The position numbers were made by a program, and so were the translations under genes. The notes beneath the pieces were generated by a model that saw nothing but the letters and a program-made list of their open reading frames with translations, had not been told where the DNA came from and made no database searches. Positions 1 to 4,588 of a stretch of 7,496 nucleotides of DNA are shown piece by piece. The stretch comes from Candidatus Caldipriscus sp. T1.2. Lineage in GTDB: Bacteria; Hydrothermota; Hydrothermia; LBFQ01. The DNA lies in the NCBI GenBank assembly GCA_000980735.1, contig LBFQ01000055.1:3832-11327 (forward strand), written 5' to 3'. The first letter of the stretch is position 1. Each line of letters opens with the position of its first letter.

Positions 1-165
1 TTCCAGATAAACCCGAAATGCCCTTAGGGCGGGAATTAAATTTATTTCACCGGAGGAGAGTAAAACCCTTAAAACCACGGGGAGTATGGATATTGAGAGC
101 CCCTCAAGTATGGAAGAAAGTAAGCTGAAAAGTGCGTAGAGGAATAGTAAAAGGAAATATCTCAT
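1..165 (-). CDS. N-terminus of a membrane protein, possibly an ABC exporter permease (partial)
   Basis: The frame is open from an ATG at 165-163 to the left window edge, giving 55 residues of a longer protein. It begins MRYFLLLFLYALFSLL, a strongly hydrophobic first segment, followed by SSILEGLSISILPVVLRVLL. This layout resembles the first membrane helix of ABC exporters of the MsbA type, but no ATP-binding motif is visible in the window, so that assignment is only an inference. Its ATG overlaps the TGA of the upstream pterin-enzyme gene (ATGA), so the two are probably translationally coupled and co-transcribed. Any other polytopic membrane protein would fit equally well from the visible part. 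Confidence 0.6.
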   Translation of the reverse strand, partial: MRYFLLLFLYALFSLLSSILEGLSISILPVVLRVLLSSGEINLIPALRAFRVYLE

Positions 166-509
166 TCGCTATAGGATGCCCCGAACTTTTCGGTCTCCCA
201 AACTATCACCTCCTCAACCCCCGGAAATTTCTTTTTAACCTCCTTAAAGATCCATTCCGCAAGCCTTTCCGTTGTAGGATTTCCAGGAAGTAGATCGTTT
301 ATGTTAACCTGTGGAGGTAAGAGCTTTTTTAAAAAACCCTTAACCTCCAAGAAATCAACGACATATTCCTCCCCATTTAATTCCCCAGAAATTACCACCT
401 CAACCAGGTAATTGTGCCCATGCAGGGGTTCAGCCTTCCCTTTGTAGTTTTTGAGAAAGTGGGCACCCGAGAAGGAATGCCTGACCCTCACCCTAAACTT
501 ACCCATCAA
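162..509 (-). CDS. 6-pyruvoyl-tetrahydropterin synthase / QueD family protein, PTPS-III-like active-site motif
   Basis: A 115-residue protein of the PTPS/QueD fold, which acts on dihydroneopterin triphosphate in the cytoplasm. Seen: FSGAH (H17) and HGH (H30, H32) form the zinc site; VVDF (50-53), NPTTERLAEW (77-86) and the pterin-anchoring VWET (E105) are family landmarks. QueD carries CxxxHGH; here the Cys position is Ala26 and the motif reads ExxHGH with Glu27. That Glu motif defines PTPS-III enzymes, which make 6-hydroxymethyl-dihydropterin and bypass FolB in folate synthesis. The usual LDH catalytic dyad region reads LLPPQVN and appears to lack Asp-His, so activity is uncertain. The first codon is TTG (509-507) followed directly by ATG (506-504); ATG is the likelier start. 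No Shine-Dalgarno is visible because the tRNA-Arg 3' end lies only about 9 nt upstream. The next gene overlaps by ATGA. Confidence 0.88.
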   Translation of the reverse strand: MMGKFRVRVRHSFSGAHFLKNYKGKAEPLHGHNYLVEVVISGELNGEEYVVDFLEVKGFLKKLLPPQVNINDLLPGNPTTERLAEWIFKEVKKKFPGVEEVIVWETEKFGASYSE

Positions 510-515
510 AAAAAG

Positions 516-589
516 CGCCCCAGGAGGGAATCGAACCCCCGACCTGCGGCTTAGGAAGCCGCCGCTCTATCCTACTGAGCTACTGGGGC
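516..589 (-). tRNA. tRNA-Arg, anticodon CCT
   Basis: A complete 74-nt cloverleaf on the minus strand. The acceptor stem GCCCCAG pairs with CTGGGGC, with discriminator G. The D stem is GCTC/GAGC. The anticodon stem GCGGC/GCCGC encloses loop TTCCTAA, giving anticodon CCT (reads AGG). The T arm has loop TTCGATT with stem GGGGG/CCCTC (one G-T pair). The CCA end is not encoded: the discriminator is followed by C and a run of T. A TATAAT box lies 9 nt before the 5' end. AGG is a frequent Arg codon in the neighbouring genes, so this tRNA is likely important. Its 5' half is duplicated at 4500-4538. Confidence 0.96.
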
Positions 590-607
590 GGAGAGGGTAT
601 TATAAGG
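551..607. repeat. 57-bp direct repeat, left copy (attL-like)
   Basis: Matches 4500-4556 in the same orientation with one mismatch (G595 versus A4544). It starts in the anticodon loop of tRNA-Arg (ttaggaag) and runs through the D arm and 5' acceptor strand into the tRNA promoter (gtattataagg). Identity stops sharply on both sides: 550 is c where 4499 is t, and 608 is t where 4557 is c. In this copy the tRNA is complete because its 3' half continues to the left. Confidence 0.92.
599..604 (-). promoter_or_regulatory. -10 box of tRNA-Arg
   Basis: A perfect TATAAT on the minus strand ends 9 nt before the first tRNA base, so transcription would begin about 3-4 nt upstream of the mature 5' end. No good TTGACA is found 16-18 nt further upstream (ACCTTA at 17 nt). 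The -10 is inside the 57-bp repeat while the -35 region is not, so the two copies of this promoter have unrelated -35 sequences. This promoter probably also drives the pterin gene and the membrane-protein gene downstream. Confidence 0.6.
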
Positions 608-736
608 TAGATTGAAGAAGGTAAGGTTGGTGTATATGAAATTGATAACCTTACCGTTTTATCTAATTTGATATTGCAAACGGATCGGGTGTAAACTATA
701 GGTATGATGATGGTAGCCTTGCTTACCTAATGCCCG

Positions 737-1680
737 ATGGTGCCGGCGGGGACAATATTGATGTTTGATGGTCCCCCGCCTCCTGGATGGCAGATATTGA
801 CGGACTTTCAAGACAGGTTCCCCAGAGGTACAACAACCTTCGGTGGAGCCACGGGAGGTACCACAAGCCATACCCATACAATAAGCGGAACAACAAGCTC
901 GGGATCTACAATACCAAACTGTGGGTCAGATTATTACTCAAATATTATTTATGCCATGGATCCCCACACGCATGATTACTTTACAACAACTGATCCTGCT
1001 GATCACATACCGCCTTATAGGACCTTTATATTTGCAAAAGCCCTTTACAACTTCGGTTATCTACCCCAGAATGCGGTTGTAATGTCTTATTATCCGCCCA
1101 CAAGGCCCGAATGGACGGACATAACATCCACAATGATGGACAGGTTCCCAAGGGGACACAATACCACACCGGGATTAACGGGTGGAACAACCTCCCACTC
1201 CCACACCTACAGCGGAACTACAACTACAAATACTTCGTCAAGTTACGACGTTTATGATGTCGGTTCCACCTATGAAACTCCCTTCAACGATATGCACAGT
1301 CATACTTTTTCGGGTACAACATCCACTGCGGACCACATACCTCCCTACAGGACCGTTAGATTTTGGAAGGCAACGAGCACACCCGCATACATAGACTCCT
1401 GCAGAGTCATCTATATGTACGATACCCTACCACCTTGCCCTTATATAATCGTTGATCCGAGCTTTAACGGTAGATTTCCTAGGGCAAACACCACAACTGG
1501 TGTAAATGGGGGTTCTTCAACACATTCGCACTCTTACTCCTTCACAACTTCAACCTACTGCGCAAGTTCTGTTTGGACTTCAGGGCTGTAACTTGGCATT
1601 TGTCACGTTGCCACAACCATACTGCAAGCGGAACTACTTCGTCTGCGATCACACTCACTTACAGGAATGTGATATTGGCC
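737..1680 (+). repeat. Three protein-level tandem repeats of about 109 residues (about 327 bp)
   Basis: Units begin near 737, 1061 and 1388. RFPRG/RFPRA recurs at residues 28-31, 137-140 and 247-250 of the intact stretch, a period of 109-110 residues. Units 1 and 2 contain a Gly/Thr segment with HTH or HSH, a variable middle, a second HTH/HSH, and end in ADHIPPYR. Unit 3 has HSH at 263-265 and an HNH in a shifted frame at 1612-1620. The first line of each unit diverges strongly, while the HxH and IPPYR parts are conserved. Confidence 0.75.
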
Positions 1681-1870
1681 TTGCACTGCGGACACTTTCT
1701 TACGATGAGGGTGTTGAAGTTAGTGAGAAGTACCCCTGATGCGATAGGGAATATGTGGTTTATAATGTTTATGGTAAGGAGGTTTGAGGGGGAGCGGTTT
1801 AGAACTTTCAAAGCTCCCCAAGGGGGTTTATTTGGTGGTATCGGAAGGGAAAGATAAGGAGGTATATAAA

Positions 1871-1880
1871 AAGGAGGTGA
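1871..1880 (+). promoter_or_regulatory. Strong ribosome binding site of the propeller gene
   Basis: AAGGAGGTGA matches the 16S anti-Shine-Dalgarno without mismatch and lies about 6 nt before the ATG at 1884. It is the only strong one in the window and decides that start. Its last three bases are also the probable TGA of the decayed upstream gene, suggesting the two were one operon. Confidence 0.8.
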
Positions 1881-1883
1881 GAT

Positions 1884-3981
1884 ATGATAGCGGTAATAGG
1901 GATAGTTGAAGGATGCGGGGATATAGGGGTTCTCAGCCCCTTCTCCGCAAGGAAAACGAGCTGTGGTTCCTCGTACCAAATAAACCTGGACTCCGCAAAC
2001 GTTCGTTCCCTCGGTAAATACCCATTCGGAGCGAACCTCACCGCGGATATTTCCTCATCTCTGCTAGCGGTGGGAGTTGGAGGAGGTATCAGGCTTTACT
2101 CTTGGCCTTCCCTTTCCTTGCTTTCCGAGATAAAGACAAACGGCGTGGTATTGGACGTTAAGATCCACGGAGACTACCTCTTCGTCGCCAACGGACTTGA
2201 GGGCCTATTGGTTTATGATATATCAACGCCTTCTTCCCCCAACCTTGTATATTGGTATGATTCACCGGGATACGCAAAACACATCCTTATAAATGGTACA
2301 AAACTATACCTGAGCGACGGGGAATTTGGGGTGAAGGTCTTTGACATATCTTCCCCTTCTTCACCCACACTAACGGGTTTAATATCCACAGTAGGTGATG
2401 CTTCAAAGACCGATATTTACGGGAACTATCTAATAGTGGCTGAAGCCTCAACGGGCGTAGAGATATTTGATATTTCCTCCTCCTCACCTGTAAGGGCTAG
2501 TTATATATCCGGAATTAATGCGCTGTCGGTGAAAGTCAACGGGAACAGGCTTTTTGTTGCGGTCGGAACGAGTGGTATGAGGGTTTACGATATATCCGAT
2601 CCTTCTTCTCCTTCCCTTATTAACTCCGCATCCTCTACAACACCTTACAGAGATATAGATATAGATTCATATGTATTAGTTGCTTCTTTGACGGGTGGCT
2701 TGAGGGTTTTGGATCCAGTTTCGTTAGCCGAAGTATCCTCATCATCAACCTACGGTCCAGCCATTGCGATAAAGAAGGTAGGGAATATTGTTTTAGTTAT
2801 GGAAGACATTGCGGGCCTTGAGATATACGACGTGTCCGATCCCACAAGCCCAGTCTTGCAAGGTTTCGTTCCCGCAGAAGGGTGTTTCTACGATGTGAAA
2901 ACTTACGGGGGCAAGATATTCGCCGCGGCTGGCTCAAAGGGTATAAAATCTTTTACAAGGACCCTACCTAATATAAATAAGATAAACGAGAGATCCGGTG
3001 GGTACCTTTTGGAGGTCTTCCCCTATAACGGATATATCTTCGCGGCCGCGGGAACCAGCGGAGGCCTAATGATCTACGATACCGCACTGAATTTGATTGG
3101 GCATTACGATACACCCGGAAGCGCAAAAGGGATATTTGTTTCCGGAAATTACGCTTTTGTTGCGGATGGGCTTTACGGGGTTAGGATAATAGATGTTAGC
3201 GATCCAACGAATCCTGTTGAGATTTCCTATTACGATTCCCCCCGGTATAGCGCATAAGGTATTCGTTGTTAGTAATCTCCTCTTCGTGGCTGATGGACCT
3301 GAGGGATTAAGGATCGTTGATATAACAAACCCGCTAAGCCCTGTAGAAATATCCTATTACAACACCCCAGGAAACGCTACAGGTATTTATGTTCTATATC
3401 CCTATGTTTTCCTCGCCGATGGTAGTTCAAGCGGTATAAGGGTAATAGATGTTTCAAACCCCTACGCCCCTTACGAGATCGCGCAATACATCACTCCTGG
3501 AGAAGCTGTTGATGTTTATTATCACATTGGTTATATCGCTGTAGCGGACGGTCTTGGAGGATTTAGGGTCTTAGACGTGTCTGCCCTACCTTACATCTAT
3601 GAAGTCGGGTATTACGATACCCCATGGTTTGCAAAGTCGGTATTTGGAGATGGTGGAGCATTCTACGTTGCCGATCAGTCCGCCGGCTTCCTTGTTCTTG
3701 GGATTAGAAGCTTCACGGGCATATACGAAAGTGAGGCTCCAGATTATGTATCGGTCGGAGGAGGTAAGGGGGTCTTAACCTTCAGGATCGTTTCTACCGT
3801 TCCCGGAAATGCCAACATAAAGGTTTATAATACCGCGGGTAAAAAGGTACTCACAAAGGATTATAAGGTAAGAAGGGGTGCGAACGAGTTAATCTTAGAG
3901 TTCCCTTACAAGGGTGTGTTCATCGTTAAAGTAGATCTTCCGAGCGGAAAGACGAGAACAGCAACCGCGGTGATAAGGTAA
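1884..3981 (+). CDS. LVIVD-repeat double beta-propeller surface protein with C-terminal sorting-like domain (one frameshift)
   Basis: Two overlapping frames (1884-3257 and onward from about 3244 to 3981) join into one protein of about 698 residues if one C is removed from the C6 run at 3238-3243. The joined text reads EISYYDSPGIAHKVF, exactly the repeat consensus. About 14 repeats of about 41 residues follow the pattern GLRVYDISDPSSP...VKVxGNYLFVADG, which suits two seven-bladed propellers. The last 70 or so residues (NIKVYNTAGKKV ... YKGVFIVKVDLPSGK ... AVIR) look like a type IX secretion sorting domain, so the protein is probably exported and surface bound. The N-terminus MIAVIGIVEGCGDIG is hydrophobic but short and has no positive residue; E at -2 is poor for a lipobox, so the true signal may be altered. 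Partner and ligand are unknown. The frame break may be a sequencing error. Confidence 0.85.
3238..3243 (+). other. Frameshift at a C6 run in the propeller gene
   Basis: The sequence gatt-CCCCCC-ggtata ends the first frame 14 nt later (stop at 3255-3257). With five C the codons read GAT TCC CCC GGT ATA GCG CAT, restoring DSPGIAH and the repeat register on the far side. It is either a homopolymer sequencing error or a slippage mutation. Confidence 0.8.
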
Positions 3982-3988
3982 TAATATA

Positions 3989-4015
3989 GGGGAGGGGGTA
4001 TTTTCTCCCCTCCCC
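3989..4015 (+). terminator. GC-rich stem-loop between propeller and cytochrome genes
   Basis: GGGGAGGGGG (3989-3998) pairs with TCCCCTCCCC (4006-4015): nine Watson-Crick pairs plus one G-T, with a 7-nt loop tattttc. It follows the propeller stop by 7 nt. No T run follows on the plus strand (AATTATGAAA), so it is not a classical terminator. The arm holding the only SD-like sequence (GGAGGGGG) is in the stem, and the cytochrome ATG starts 4 nt after it. It could act as an RNA processing/stability element, a weak terminator, or a structure masking the ribosome binding site. Confidence 0.5.
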
Positions 4016-4019
4016 AATT

Positions 4020-4430
4020 ATGAAAATGAAAATTTTCCCTTTGATATTGTTGTTTATAGGGTGCGTTTTAATGCAAAAGAAAGGGGGAAAAGAGATCGCG
4101 ACTCATGAACTTCCCAACTCAGCCATAGAAGTCTTTGAAAAATTTGGGTGTAAAGATTGCCATACTTTACCGCCAACGGGTTTTACCGAATACGGAAAAG
4201 AGATGATCTCGAAGGGTTATGGATGTGTATCCTTACAAAGTTTAGCTTTAAAACACAAATTGAAAGGTGAGGCGAGGGAAGTTTTTATTAAAAATGGATG
4301 TGTAAAATGCCACGATCTTGACGGTAGGGGTTTTGGGGATAAAAACCTTACAAGTTTTGGACTAAAAATAAACGAGAGAAATTTGGGGTGTGTTGGAACC
4401 TTTAAGGAACTCTTGGGTGAGGTTAAGTAA
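4020..4430 (+). CDS. Small di-haem c-type cytochrome lipoprotein
   Basis: 136 residues. The N-terminus MKMKIFPLILLFIGC has Lys, a hydrophobic core and a plausible lipobox (FIG before Cys15), so a lipid-anchored extracytoplasmic protein is likely. Two CxxCH haem c sites are present: CKDCH (44-48) and CVKCH (94-98). The protein is an internal duplication: AIEVFEKFGCKDCH and AREVFIKNGCVKCH start the halves, which end in GYGCV (Cys69) and NLGCV (Cys124). The extra Cys in each half is unusual. A role in periplasmic or surface electron transfer follows from the haem sites; donor and acceptor are unknown. ATG 4020 and ATG 4026 are both possible starts; neither has a free Shine-Dalgarno because the hairpin at 3989-4015 abuts them. 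The gene shows no frame damage, unlike its two upstream neighbours. Confidence 0.85.
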   Translation: MKMKIFPLILLFIGCVLMQKKGGKEIATHELPNSAIEVFEKFGCKDCHTLPPTGFTEYGKEMISKGYGCVSLQSLALKHKLKGEAREVFIKNGCVKCHDLDGRGFGDKNLTSFGLKINERNLGCVGTFKELLGEVK

Positions 4431-4499
4431 AAGTTGAAGAACTTCTAATCTAACTTGGGATATTCTCATATTGGGGTAATGTTCTTATTGCTACAACTT

Positions 4500-4538
4500 T
4501 TAGGAAGCCGCCGCTCTATCCTACTGAGCTACTGGGGC
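4500..4538 (-). pseudogene. Truncated tRNA-Arg (5' half only)
   Basis: Contains the 5' acceptor strand GCCCCAG, the complete D arm, the 5' strand of the anticodon stem and the start of the loop with CCT. The anticodon 3' strand, T arm and 3' acceptor strand are absent. It should not be called as a functional tRNA. Confidence 0.88.
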
Positions 4539-4547
4539 GGAGAAGGT

Positions 4548-4553
4548 ATTATA
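4548..4553 (-). promoter_or_regulatory. Orphan -10 box upstream of the tRNA fragment
   Basis: TATAAT duplicated with the repeat and pointing left. If active it would transcribe the tRNA half and then run antisense into the cytochrome gene. No convincing -35 is present at 16-18 nt (ATCGGA at 17 nt), so activity is doubtful unless comM read-through supplies transcription. Confidence 0.35.
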
Positions 4554-4588
4554 AGGCGGAAATTTCCCTATCCGATGCCCCAACCTCT

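Larger units (their letters stand above)
608..1880 (+). pseudogene. Tail-collar/receptor-binding-like surface protein with C-terminal sorting domain, multiply frameshifted
   Basis: A single ancestral protein can be followed through all three frames. The visible start, directly after the repeat edge, reads GKVGVYEIDNLTVLSN (about 620-667), then NYRYDDGSLAYLMPDGA (about 690-740) in a second frame. The longest intact stretch runs 737-1591. It has three units of about 109 residues: unit 1 opens with AGTILMFDGPPPPGW, and the units share RFPRG/RFPRA, a Thr/Ser-rich segment with HxH, and (units 1-2) DHIPPYRT, resembling phage tail-collar modules. Unit 3 breaks near 1591 and continues as HNHTASGTTSSA (from 1612). 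The tail, pieced across frames, reads EYVVYNVYGKEV (about 1749-1786), RRFEGERFRTFKAP, PKGVYLVVSEGK, then KIRRYIKRR and TGA at 1878-1880, like a type IX sorting domain. The N-terminus and any signal peptide are missing. Either true decay or poor local sequence would explain it. Confidence 0.7.
551..4556. mobile_element. Candidate tRNA-Arg-associated island without integrase
   Basis: A segment of about 3.95 kb lies between two copies of a 57-bp direct repeat derived from tRNA-Arg. It separates comM from tRNA-Arg and the pterin gene, which lie on one strand, and its own genes run on the other strand. Content: a decayed collar-like gene, a long LVIVD propeller with a sorting-like C-terminus, and a di-haem lipoprotein. 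No integrase, transposase, excisionase or replication gene is seen. The identity block covers the tRNA 5' half and -10 box rather than the usual 3' half. If it is an integrated element, it must be a remnant or be mobilised in trans. Duplication with deletion, or misassembly at the repeat, is the alternative. Confidence 0.42.
4500..4556. repeat. 57-bp direct repeat, right copy (attR-like), with truncated tRNA-Arg
   Basis: Corresponds to 551-607 at 56 of 57 positions. It carries tRNA-Arg nucleotides 1-39 on the minus strand (4500-4538), ending inside the anticodon loop, plus the TATAAT upstream. The sequence to its left (4441-4499) is unrelated to the tRNA 3' half, so no tRNA can be made here. 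It sits 32 bp from the comM stop, which suggests this copy retains the original 5' flank of the tRNA gene. Confidence 0.9.

Noticed and set aside
1761..1766. TATAAT on the plus strand upstream of the propeller gene
   Set aside because: It encodes part of VVYNV in the decayed sorting domain and has no acceptable -35 at 16-18 nt. Chance occurrence in coding sequence is likely.
1659..2041. Open minus-strand frames opposite the collar end and propeller start
   Set aside because: The plus-strand propeller start is supported by a perfect ribosome binding site and repeats, while the minus frames show no family pattern.
3238..3257. Programmed ribosomal frameshifting in the propeller gene
   Set aside because: No slippery heptamer with a downstream structure was seen, and simple removal of one C restores the family consensus.
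1884..3981. CRISPR-like or DNA tandem repeat signal
   Set aside because: The periodicity of about 125 bp is at protein level (propeller blades); DNA identity between units is low and there are no spacers.
4433..4446. Small inverted repeat AAGTT-GAAG-AACTT after the cytochrome gene
   Set aside because: Only five AT-rich pairs and no T run; too weak to call a terminator.
4558..4567. Palindrome GGAAATTTCC between comM and the tRNA fragment
   Set aside because: Ten-base perfect dyad without loop or T run. It could be an operator, but a single copy with no partner gives no support.
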